From the NCBI GenBank assembly GCA_035291605.1, contig DATDRS010000487.1:1-11222 (forward strand): a DNA stretch of 11,222 nt, written 5' to 3'. Position numbers and translations under genes: made by a program. Source of the DNA: DATDRS01 sp035291605 (lineage in GTDB: Bacteria; Chloroflexota; Anaerolineae; Anaerolineales; UBA6663). Shown here in pieces: positions 5,574 through 11,222 of this stretch (its first letter is position 1; each line of letters opens with the position of its first letter). Under the pieces are notes generated by a model. That model ran no database searches. It saw only the letters and a list, made by a program, of their open reading frames with translations, and was not told the DNA's origin.

Positions 5574-7756
5574 ACGCGCGCCGACCGCCTGCGCTTTCAG
5601 CCGACTTTAGTCGGCTTCGTTACATCAGCGCGAGGATTAATCCCCGCGCCGGGGTGCTCTCTGCACTGGCGCTGTTCGCTCTCGTGCTTGCGGCGTGTGC
5701 TCCCGCGGCGCCGACTCTCCCGACTACTCCCATTGTGCAAACTCAGCCCGTCTCCGGGACGCCGGCGCCTTTGCCAACTCAGCCGCCTCCCGCTACCTCC
5801 ACGCCGATTGTCGCTCCCACGGCCTCCCCGCCTGCCACTCAACCCCCGGTCATTGCTTCGCCCACGCCGGTCGTCGAAGCCCGCCTCCTGGAACTCGAAT
5901 GGCCGCCCCAAATGCGCCTGGGCGACTCGGACGTGGTGCGCCTGTCGCTCATCCCCTCGAAAGATGGTTACGTCGTCACCACCGAGTTTCCGGAGCATCA
6001 AACCGTGACGAATACCGTGCGCGTCGAACGCCCCGGCGGCTACGAACTCTCGGCGGTCGCGCGGCTCGACGGCGTAGGCTTTGTGATCTCGCCTCAGGAG
6101 GAACAGGCGCGCGGCCTGCCCATCGGCGAAGTCGTCACGTGGCGTTGGACGCTCTCCCCGCGCGCCCCCGGCCAGCAGCGTTTGAACCTCGGCCTGCTCC
6201 TGCGCTGGACGCCCTCGCCCGGCGCATCCGGCCCATTCCGCGAGTCCGAAGTGTTCTCCAAAAGCCTGGACGTGCGCGTGGCCTCGTTCTTCGGCCTGAC
6301 GCAGGCCCAGGCGCTGACCACCGGGCTGATCGGCCTCATCTTTGGCGGCAGCCTGAGCCTGGCGGCGCTGACCTACCGCGTCCGCTTGCCGCGCGCTACG
6401 CAACGCGTGCAGGCTTTCACGCCGAACGCCTCGCTCGTCGTCGAGCCGCATCCGACCATCAACCTCTCGCCGCGCGACAGATCGCTCCTTCAAGTCCTCT
6501 TCCGACGCTACGCCCGCGTCGTCGTCGAGACCGAGTTTCGCTCCGGCTACTCCGGCGCGCGCACCTTCCTCGCTCTCCCCATCCGCGCCGATGGCCGCGC
6601 CGACGCGCACACCATCGTCAAAATCGGCGAGCGCGAGTCCATCCGGCGCGAGTTCGAGAACTACGAGGCCTTCGTGAAAGACACCCTCCCGCCCATCACC
6701 GCGCGCATCCAGGAACCGCCGGTTATTCTCCCCTCTCCTGTCGCGCGCACCCTGAGCGGAGCAGAACGAAGTCGAAGGGCCGCCCTCCGCTATACCTTCA
6801 TCGCCGAGCCGGGCCGCAAACCCGTGAGCCTGCGCGAATCTCTGATTGCCAATCCCGATCCATCCCTCCTCGGCAAGCTCCTGGATACCTTCGGCCCCAA
6901 CTGGTGGATGCAGCGCCGCGCGTACACCTTCCGCCTGGCGCAGGAGTACGACCGGATGCTCCCGGCTCACTACGTGCTTGAGCCTGTCGAAAGCAGGCGC
7001 GGGAATATTCTGGATGGGCATTCGCCGCCTTCGGCTGTAAATCTGGGCCTGGGAGACTGCGTGACCCCGCGCCGCTTTCCGGTTGCCGAGCCGCGAGCCG
7101 ATGGGCGGAGTTGGACCCTCGTCGGGAAACCCAGCCCCGGCCAGCCGCCCTTGCGCATGCGCTGGTTATCGCCCAGGCTGCCTAATCACACGGCAGGCCG
7201 GGTCGTCGCCACGCGCGAGACCCTCCTCCGCGAAACCGTTTCCGGCCTTGATCTGCTCGGCCTGCCCGACCCGCTCGCCCGCCTCCCGGCGCTCCTCAAC
7301 GAGAACGTCATCGGCACGCAGTCCACCATCCACGGCGACCTCAACCTCGAAAACATCCTCGTCGGCCCCGGCGGGTTCGTCTGGCTCATTGACTTCGCCC
7401 AGACCCGCGACGGCCACCCGCTTTACGACTTCGCCCATCTCGAAGCCGAGATCATCGCGCACGTCCTCGCCCCCTACCTCTCCCCTGCCGACTATCTCAC
7501 CTTTCTTCAGACGAACTTCATTTCCAACCGTCAATTTCCCATCTCTAATCTCCAATCTCCAACCGCCAACTTCCACTCTCTGATCTCTATGCTCCACGCC
7601 ATCGCCTCCCGCTGCCTCTTCAACCCCTCTCAGCCGCGCGAGTATCACCTTGCCCTCTACCTGGCCTGCCTCGGCGCGCTCAAATTCCCCAACCTGACTC
7701 CGCGCCAAAAGCACTTCCTCTATCTCACCGCGGCTTACTTCTCTCAATCGCTTTAG
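5570..7756 (+). CDS. Membrane lipoprotein with cytoplasmic APH/protein-kinase-like domain
   Basis: In order, this 728-residue protein has a long Arg-containing n-region, a hydrophobic stretch and the lipobox LAAC (C43). A Pro/Thr-rich linker (44-93) and a beta-rich outer region (about 95-240, beginning LELEWPPQMRLGDSDVVRLS) follow, then a membrane span (about 248-269). The C-terminal domain is kinase-like: glycine loop SGYSGAR (G326-R331), ATP lysine VKIG (K351), helix-C glutamate REFENY (E361), catalytic HGDLNLENIL (D590, N595) and metal-binding IDFA (D608). All catalytic residues of the APH/choline kinase fold are intact. The target is unknown. The catalytic half would be cytoplasmic and the sensor-like half outside. 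Repeat-derived peptides occur near residues 8-28, 394-404 and 651-673. I cannot name the family; Chloroflexota conflict-system kinases are a possible relation. Confidence 0.8.
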   Translation: MNARRPPALSADFSRLRYISARINPRAGVLSALALFALVLAACAPAAPTLPTTPIVQTQPVSGTPAPLPTQPPPATSTPIVAPTASPPATQPPVIASPTPVVEARLLELEWPPQMRLGDSDVVRLSLIPSKDGYVVTTEFPEHQTVTNTVRVERPGGYELSAVARLDGVGFVISPQEEQARGLPIGEVVTWRWTLSPRAPGQQRLNLGLLLRWTPSPGASGPFRESEVFSKSLDVRVASFFGLTQAQALTTGLIGLIFGGSLSLAALTYRVRLPRATQRVQAFTPNASLVVEPHPTINLSPRDRSLLQVLFRRYARVVVETEFRSGYSGARTFLALPIRADGRADAHTIVKIGERESIRREFENYEAFVKDTLPPITARIQEPPVILPSPVARTLSGAERSRRAALRYTFIAEPGRKPVSLRESLIANPDPSLLGKLLDTFGPNWWMQRRAYTFRLAQEYDRMLPAHYVLEPVESRRGNILDGHSPPSAVNLGLGDCVTPRRFPVAEPRADGRSWTLVGKPSPGQPPLRMRWLSPRLPNHTAGRVVATRETLLRETVSGLDLLGLPDPLARLPALLNENVIGTQSTIHGDLNLENILVGPGGFVWLIDFAQTRDGHPLYDFAHLEAEIIAHVLAPYLSPADYLTFLQTNFISNRQFPISNLQSPTANFHSLISMLHAIASRCLFNPSQPREYHLALYLACLGALKFPNLTPRQKHFLYLTAAYFSQSL
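5599..5649. repeat. Two palindromic elements in frame at the start of the kinase gene
   Basis: AGCCGACT (5599-5606) pairs with AGTCGGCT (5609-5616) across TT. Shortly after, GCGCGAGGATT (5628-5638) is followed directly by AATCCCCGCGC (5639-5649), a palindrome with one mismatched pair (A5633/C5644). They are translated as part of the n-region (ALSADFSRLRYISARINPRA) before the lipoprotein signal. Short elements of this style are typically scattered between genes. Confidence 0.65.
6750..6779. repeat. Dispersed repeat of 'CCCTGAGC..GAAGTCGAAGGG' type inside the kinase gene
   Basis: This 30-bp element begins CCCTGAGCGGAGC and ends GAAGTCGAAGGG. It matches the style of a dispersed element widely seen in intergenic DNA (shorter form CCCTGAGCGAAGTCGAAGGG). 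It is translated in frame as LSGAERSRR in the loop after kinase helix C. The family statement is from memory. Confidence 0.6.
7520..7590. repeat. TCCAATC-type low-complexity repeat inside the kinase gene
   Basis: Loose tandem units such as TCCAACCGTCAATTTCCCA and CTAATCTCCAATCTCCAACC make up this stretch. It is AT-richer than its surroundings and is translated as SNRQFPISNLQSPTANFHSL. Such 'caatctccaatctc' tracts are usually intergenic. It sits between the kinase active-site segment and the C-terminal helices. Confidence 0.6.
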
Positions 7757-7784
7757 AGCCAATGCTGTTGAGACAAGGCTCCCA

Positions 7785-7823
7785 GCCTGCGTCCTTCGCG
7801 AAGCACCCCTATGGGGCGCAGGC
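7785..7823. repeat. Nested inverted repeats downstream of the kinase gene
   Basis: The outer arms are GCCTGCG (7785-7791) and CGCAGGC (7817-7823). Inside are CTTCGCGAAG (7794-7803) and CCCC-TAT-GGGG (7806-7816). A transcript could fold as a compact three-way junction. It lies 29 nt past the kinase stop and lacks a T-run, so it is a possible mRNA-end or processing element rather than a classical terminator. Confidence 0.45.
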
Positions 7824-7830
7824 CCTTCGG

Positions 7831-7850
7831 CAACCGCGAGGACGCGGTTG
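7831..7850. repeat. Short perfect hairpin element
   Basis: CAACCGCG (7831-7838) pairs with CGCGGTTG (7843-7850) around an AGGA loop. The GCGAGGA core is shared with the palindromes at 5628-5649 and 9692-9713. In the gene-free stretch 7757-7995 the other recognisable items are the nested repeat just upstream, the 11-bp array at 7873-7901 and the leader of the DUF4349 gene. Confidence 0.45.
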
Positions 7851-7872
7851 GAGAGCGTGGGGGTGAGGGGTT

Positions 7873-7901
7873 TATCAACCCTTTGTCAACCCCTTATCAA
7901 G
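7873..7901 (+). promoter_or_regulatory. Three tandem 11-bp repeats, candidate activator site of the first DUF4349 gene
   Basis: The heptamers TATCAAC (7873), TGTCAAC (7884) and TATCAAG (7895) are each followed by a 4-nt C/T spacer, giving an exact 11-bp period. After the last heptamer, 20 nt lead to TACCCT (7922-7927), a TAnnnT -10-like box. An almost identical array at 9590-9618 has the same 20-nt offset to TAACGT. Heptamer-plus-4 direct repeats are the binding style of PhoB/OmpR and SARP regulators, which often replace the -35. The regulator itself is unknown. Confidence 0.55.
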
Positions 7902-7995
7902 CCTCCCCCGGCGTTTTCCATTACCCTGGAAGAGCAAGAAAACGAGCCATTTGCGCTCACTCGCGTCTATTCGCGGACGCAAAGGAGAAAACGCT

Positions 7996-8847
7996 GTGAA
8001 ACGTCTGACGATTACCCTCGCGATCCTCGCGCTATTTATGGTTGCCTGCAGCCCTGCCGCGACCCCTGTCCCCGATGGCCTGCGCGCCCCCATGCCGACG
8101 CAGGCGCCCGTCGCGACTGTCGTCGTCTCAGGCGATAGCGCCCAACCGGCCCCGCGCCTCGGCGAGCCGCCGGGCCGAATGGTTATCAAGGACGCCGAGA
8201 TGGAGCTCCTCGTCCGGGATACGAACATCGCCATCGCTCAGGTCACCCAAATGGCCGCCGACAACGGGGGCTACATCATCAGCTCGCAGACCTGGGACTC
8301 TGATGGTTACAAGCACGCCACTCTGCGCCTCGGCGTCCCCTCCTCGGCGTTCGAGCAAAGCCTGAACTTTCTGCGCACGCTCGCCGTGCAAGTGCTCAAA
8401 GAGGCGACCTCCGGCCAGGACGTGACCGCCGATTACACTGACCTGCAAACACGCCTGACCAACCTCGAGGCCACCGCCGCCCGCGTCCGCGAATTCCTCG
8501 TGGACGCCAAAACTGTGGAAGAGTCGCTGCGGATCAATCAACAATTGTCCGAGCTCGAAGGCCAGATCGCGCAGATCAAGGGGCAGATGAAGTATTACGA
8601 GGGCCGCTCGGCCTTCTCGACAATCACCGTTCAACTGACTCCGCAGTCTGCGCCCGCAGTCCCCACGCCCCAAGCGGCCTGGAACCCCGGCCAGACGTTC
8701 GAGAGAGCCTCCGGCGTGCTGGTCAAGACCAGCCAGGGTCTGGCCGACGTGTTCATCTGGCTGTTGATCGTCGGCGGCCCACTGGCGTTAGTCAGCCTGC
8801 TGCTTCTCGGCGCAGCGCGATGGCTATTCCGCAAGTTTGCGCGGTGA
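7996..8847 (+). CDS. DUF4349 lipoprotein with C-terminal membrane span
   Basis: This 283-residue protein starts at GTG 7996, chosen because AAAGGAG (7981-7987) lies 8 nt upstream; the in-frame TTG at 7951 has no such site. A basic start (KR) and hydrophobic stretch end at Cys18 (MVAC), a probable lipobox. The DUF4349 domain spans about 61-215. It has RMVIKDAEMELLVRDTN, DNGGYIISSQTW, the signature SGQDVTADYTDLQTRLTNLE (from about 140), a coiled-coil stretch, then AFSTITVQL (S208). A span at about 246-278 precedes a basic tail (RKFAR). DUF4349 proteins are envelope-anchored with unknown function. It probably forms a co-regulated set with the paralogue and VWA gene that follow, since the 11-bp repeats lie upstream of both transcription units. 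Confidence 0.88.
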   Translation: MKRLTITLAILALFMVACSPAATPVPDGLRAPMPTQAPVATVVVSGDSAQPAPRLGEPPGRMVIKDAEMELLVRDTNIAIAQVTQMAADNGGYIISSQTWDSDGYKHATLRLGVPSSAFEQSLNFLRTLAVQVLKEATSGQDVTADYTDLQTRLTNLEATAARVREFLVDAKTVEESLRINQQLSELEGQIAQIKGQMKYYEGRSAFSTITVQLTPQSAPAVPTPQAAWNPGQTFERASGVLVKTSQGLADVFIWLLIVGGPLALVSLLLLGAARWLFRKFAR

Positions 8848-8856
8848 GGTGATCCC

Positions 8857-8889
8857 AGACCTGCGGGGTCTCTCAGACCCCGCAGGTCT
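8857..8889. repeat. Perfect 15-bp inverted repeat between the two DUF4349 genes
   Basis: AGACCTGCGGGGTCT (8857-8871) and AGACCCCGCAGGTCT (8875-8889) pair perfectly around CTC. It is a very stable hairpin but has no T-run. It could slow polymerase or protect the mRNA end after the first DUF4349 gene. The same hairpin style is, from memory, a dispersed repeat in related genomes. Confidence 0.7.
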
Positions 8890-8911
8890 CGATTGATAGG
8901 GAGAGGTGATC

Positions 8912-9583
8912 ATGTTCCCAAAAGCCTCAATTCATAAACTGGTCTGGCTTGGCCTGTGTGTCTTCGCCTCACTCCTCGCCGCCTGCGGCGGCGGAGCAAA
9001 TCCACAACTCATCGGCTCCTACCCAAAAGGCCCAGCCTCCAGCCCGACCTATCCGCCGCCTCCGGCCAACCTGCTTGTCGTCCACAATGCCTATCTGGAG
9101 TTGGAAGTCGGCAGCACTGATGCTGCTGCGCAGCGCGCCACACAGTTAGCCGACGATTACGGCGGCTATCTTGTCAGTTCGCAATCGTGGTATGCAGATA
9201 GCCGCAAATACACGACGCTCACGCTCGCCGTGCCGGTCGCGCAGTTTGAGACCCTGCGCCAATCTCTCCTGAGTCTCGGCTCGCTCGTCGGCGAACGCGT
9301 CTCCAGCGATGTGGTAACTATCACTGGGCATGGGGCTGACGCGTGGAATACTTTCTCTACGATTACCGTTCAATTCCGCCCCGCCTTGCCGTCTTTCTCG
9401 CTCCCCTCGGTTACCGGCCCCGGCTGGAACCCCGCGCGGACGTTTGAGCAGGCCTTCCGCGTGTTTGCGTCCATCTTCACTTTCCTGGTGGATATCGTGA
9501 TCTGGGTGGTCGTGGTCGTCGGCCCGTTTGCACTCATGGGGCTGGGCCTCCGCGCCCTCCTTCGCCGCCTCCGCGCGCGCTGA
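8912..9583 (+). CDS. Shortened DUF4349-like lipoprotein paralogue
   Basis: This 223-residue protein starts at ATG 8912 with AGAGG (8902-8906) as ribosome site; the GTG at 8906 overlaps that site. The signal ends at the lipobox LLAAC (C25). The N-terminal half matches the upstream protein (NAYLELEVGSTDAAAQRATQ, DDYGGYLVSSQSWYAD, TLAVPVAQFE). The C-terminal half also matches: FSTITVQF, WNPARTFEQAF, then a membrane span and basic tail. The DVTxxYxDLxxRLxNLE signature and coiled coil are missing. Between the conserved Asp (D133) and the STITV motif (S149) there are 16 residues, against 66 in the paralogue, a net loss of 50 codons with the frame kept. It probably arose by tandem duplication followed by deletion. 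It may still fold as the small alpha/beta core. Confidence 0.85.
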   Translation: MFPKASIHKLVWLGLCVFASLLAACGGGANPQLIGSYPKGPASSPTYPPPPANLLVVHNAYLELEVGSTDAAAQRATQLADDYGGYLVSSQSWYADSRKYTTLTLAVPVAQFETLRQSLLSLGSLVGERVSSDVVTITGHGADAWNTFSTITVQFRPALPSFSLPSVTGPGWNPARTFEQAFRVFASIFTFLVDIVIWVVVVVGPFALMGLGLRALLRRLRAR

Positions 9584-9589
9584 CGCTTT

Positions 9590-9618
9590 TATCAACACTT
9601 TATCAACCCTCTATCAAG
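9590..9618 (+). promoter_or_regulatory. Three tandem 11-bp repeats, candidate activator site of the VWA gene
   Basis: TATCAAC (9590), TATCAAC (9601) and TATCAAG (9612) recur with an exact 11-bp period and lie 6 nt after the stop of the previous gene. TAACGT (9639-9644) begins after 20 nt, the same offset as at 7873-7901. The sequence after the third heptamer (CCT) is also shared. Confidence 0.6.
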
Positions 9619-9656
9619 CCTTTTTCTCCTCCTTGCGCTAACGTATCCATAGTTCC

Positions 9657-9724
9657 AGGCCCAGCCCGTTTCCGTGGGCCTCCCGATTTCAACCCGGCGA
9701 GGAATCGCCGGGTGTGTGGAGGAG
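9657..9724 (+). promoter_or_regulatory. Structured 5' leader and ribosome site of the VWA gene
   Basis: Two hairpins precede the start. AGGCCCA (9657-9663) pairs with TGGGCCT (9675-9681). ACCCGGCGA (9692-9700) pairs perfectly with TCGCCGGGT (9705-9713) around GGAA, which fits the GNRA tetraloop pattern. The Shine-Dalgarno GGAGGAG (9718-9724) follows 4 nt later and the ATG is at 9731. The hairpins leave the ribosome site free, so a stability role is more likely than sequestration. Confidence 0.45.
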
Positions 9725-9730
9725 AATCTC

Positions 9731-11222
9731 ATGAACACCAAAAATTCGCTCATCCTCTCCGTTCTGTTGGCCATCGCGTTGACTGCCTGCGGTGGGGCTG
9801 CCCCCACCCAGGTCGCCGTCGTGACGCGGGTGGCACAGGCTACCCCGGCTGTCCCCGTCTTTGCGCCCACGCAGCCGCCCTATCCGACCATGGCGCCACA
9901 ACCGACTCAGCCGCCGCAGTTCATCGCAGGCGCCACGGCAACGGCCGCGCCTTTCGGCCTCGTCCCTACGCCGCTGCCCACGCCGGCCGATAACTTCTTC
10001 CGGCAATACGGCGTCAACCCCTTCGTGGACGCCTATGAAGATCACCTCTCCACCTTTGCGCTGGACGTGGACACCGCCTCGTATTCCGTGGCCCGCCGTT
10101 ACGTGATGGACGGCAACCTGCCGCCTGCCGAGGCGGTCCGCGTCGAGGAGTTCGTCAACTACTTCGAGCAGGATTACCCCATCCCGCCCGACGCGGCCTT
10201 TGGCATCTACGCTGACGGCGCGCCCTCGCCGTTTCATCGCGATGGGACGCACATCCTGCGCTTCGGCATCCAGGGCTACACCGTCCCCGAATGGGAGCGC
10301 AAGCCCGCCTCGCTCACCTTTGTAATTGACATCTCCGGCTCGATGGCGATGGAGAGCCGCCTCGAATTGGTGAAGCATTCGCTGCAACTGCTGGTCGAAC
10401 GCCTGCGCCCGACCGACACCGTCGCCATCGTCGTCTACGGCTCGGAGGCCCGCTTGCACCTCCCGCCCACCGGCGGCGCGGACCGGGCGGCCATCCTCAA
10501 CGCCATCTACGCGCTCTACCCCGAGGGCGCGACCAACGCCGAAGCCGGTCTGCGCCTGGGCTATCAGGCCGCCGCGCAGGCCTACCGGAGGGACGCGATC
10601 AACCGCGTGATCTTGTGCTCGGACGGCGTGGCGAATGTGGGCGCGACCAGCCCGGACGCCATCCTCGAATCCATCGGCTGGTACAAGGGCGAGTACGGCA
10701 TCACGCTCACGACCGTCGGGTTTGGGATGGGGAACTTTAATGACGTGCTGATGGAACAGTTGGCCGACAGGGGCGACGGGAACTACGCTTACGTGGACGA
10801 CATTGATGAGGCGCAAAGGCTGTTCGTGGAGAACTTGACCTCGACGCTGCAGGTGATCGCGCTCGACGCCAAAGTGCAGGTGGACTTCAACCCCGACGTG
10901 GTCGCGCGCTACCGGCTGATCGGCTACGAGAACCGCGCCGTCGCCGACGAGAACTTCCGGAATGACGCGGTGGACGCGGGCGAGATCGGCGCGGGGCACA
11001 CGGCCACCGCGCTGTACGCCGTGCAATTCAAGCCGGGCGCGCAGGGCCGCCTCGCCACCGTGCAGCTCCGCTGGGAAGACCCCCAGACGCACAAGGTCAC
11101 AGAGGTCAACGGCAACTTCAACACCTGGGACCTGACCCCGACATTTGAGAGCGCGTCGCCCCGTTATCAACTCGCGGTTGTGGTAGCACAGTACGCCGAA
11201 CTGCTGCGGCGCAGCCCGTGGG
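9731..11222 (+). CDS. YfbK-like VWA-domain lipoprotein, C-terminus outside the window
   Basis: This gene is open to the window edge (497 codons seen), starting at ATG 9731 after GGAGGAG. A lipoprotein signal ends at LTAC (C20), then comes a Pro/Thr-rich linker to about residue 85. The N-terminal family domain follows (NPFVDAYEDHLSTFALDVDT, ASYSVARRYV, AVRVEEFVNYF). The VWA domain has a complete metal-binding MIDAS site: DISGS (D200, S202, S204), T268 in GATNAE, and D298 in CSDGVANVG. It continues with YAYVDDIDEA, VQVDFNPDVVARYRLIGYEN and DAGEIGAGHTATALY, all typical of the YfbK family with its DUF3520 tail. VWA domains bind protein partners through the metal. The role of this family is unclear. 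It sits at the cell surface alongside the DUF4349 lipoproteins and probably works with them. Confidence 0.9.
   Translation, partial: MNTKNSLILSVLLAIALTACGGAAPTQVAVVTRVAQATPAVPVFAPTQPPYPTMAPQPTQPPQFIAGATATAAPFGLVPTPLPTPADNFFRQYGVNPFVDAYEDHLSTFALDVDTASYSVARRYVMDGNLPPAEAVRVEEFVNYFEQDYPIPPDAAFGIYADGAPSPFHRDGTHILRFGIQGYTVPEWERKPASLTFVIDISGSMAMESRLELVKHSLQLLVERLRPTDTVAIVVYGSEARLHLPPTGGADRAAILNAIYALYPEGATNAEAGLRLGYQAAAQAYRRDAINRVILCSDGVANVGATSPDAILESIGWYKGEYGITLTTVGFGMGNFNDVLMEQLADRGDGNYAYVDDIDEAQRLFVENLTSTLQVIALDAKVQVDFNPDVVARYRLIGYENRAVADENFRNDAVDAGEIGAGHTATALYAVQFKPGAQGRLATVQLRWEDPQTHKVTEVNGNFNTWDLTPTFESASPRYQLAVVVAQYAELLRRSPW

Noticed and set aside
5597..7021. Open frame of 474 codons on the minus strand, and another of 428 codons on plus at 5695-6981
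   Set aside because: Their composition is Arg/Ala/Gly- or Pro/Arg-rich without motifs, and they overlap the kinase gene, which has a signal, a membrane span and catalytic motifs.
7873..7901. CRISPR array
   Set aside because: The units are only 11 bp with 4-nt spacers, there are three of them, and there are no cas genes.
8857..8889. Rho-independent terminator
   Set aside because: The stem is perfect but no run of T follows on either strand, so it is listed as a repeat.
9589..9618. DnaA boxes / replication origin (TTATCAACA resembles TTATCCACA)
   Set aside because: Spacing is an exact 11-bp direct repeat, the DnaA consensus C is missing, the flanks are not AT-rich, the array lies between lipoprotein genes, and a second copy stands before a related gene.
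9689..11170. Long open frame on the minus strand opposite the VWA gene
   Set aside because: It is the antisense shadow of a GC-rich gene, has no recognisable domains, and the plus strand encodes a clear YfbK-like protein.

Overview
The window is GC-rich, with about 90% of it coding. Four things suggest a Chloroflexota (Anaerolineae-like) bacterium: many small lipoproteins with Pro/Thr-rich linkers, -10 boxes sitting directly on start codons, short palindromic and low-complexity repeats scattered between and inside genes, and the gene families present (DUF5678, clan AA aspartyl protease, DUF4349, YfbK-like VWA). This is inference from style; there is no rRNA or marker gene in the window.

Left part (1-2782, all minus strand). 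A divergently promoted STAND-like ATPase with a C-terminal winged helix (1646-2755) is followed by a complete VapBC-type pair (1325-1564 and 914-1318). Next comes a decayed fragment of a second winged-helix regulator (647-774). Last is a small antitoxin-like RHH/DUF5678 gene (122-481) overlapping by ATGA a retropepsin-like aspartyl protease that runs off the left edge (1-125). This is accessory, defence or stress-type content.

Middle part (2840-5311). A short GMC-type FAD oxidoreductase (plus) converges on a D-cysteine desulfhydrase/ACC-deaminase-family PLP enzyme (minus). The 75 bp between them is mostly repeats.

Right part (5421-11222, all plus). A 50-residue membrane protein overlaps by ATGA a 728-residue protein that has a lipobox, an outer beta-rich region, one membrane span and an APH/protein-kinase-like domain with all key catalytic residues. 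Three envelope lipoprotein genes follow: a DUF4349 protein, a shortened DUF4349 paralogue lacking the coiled-coil stretch, and a YfbK-like VWA protein cut by the right edge. The first DUF4349 gene and the VWA gene are each preceded by three tandem 11-bp repeats (TATCAAC + 4 nt). In both cases the array lies 20 nt before a TAnnnT box, so the two genes look co-regulated by a PhoB/SARP-like activator.

The most unusual features are the membrane-spanning lipoprotein kinase with its small partner, the matched 11-bp operator arrays, the DUF4349 internal deletion, and several genomic repeats fixed in frame inside the kinase and ATPase genes.
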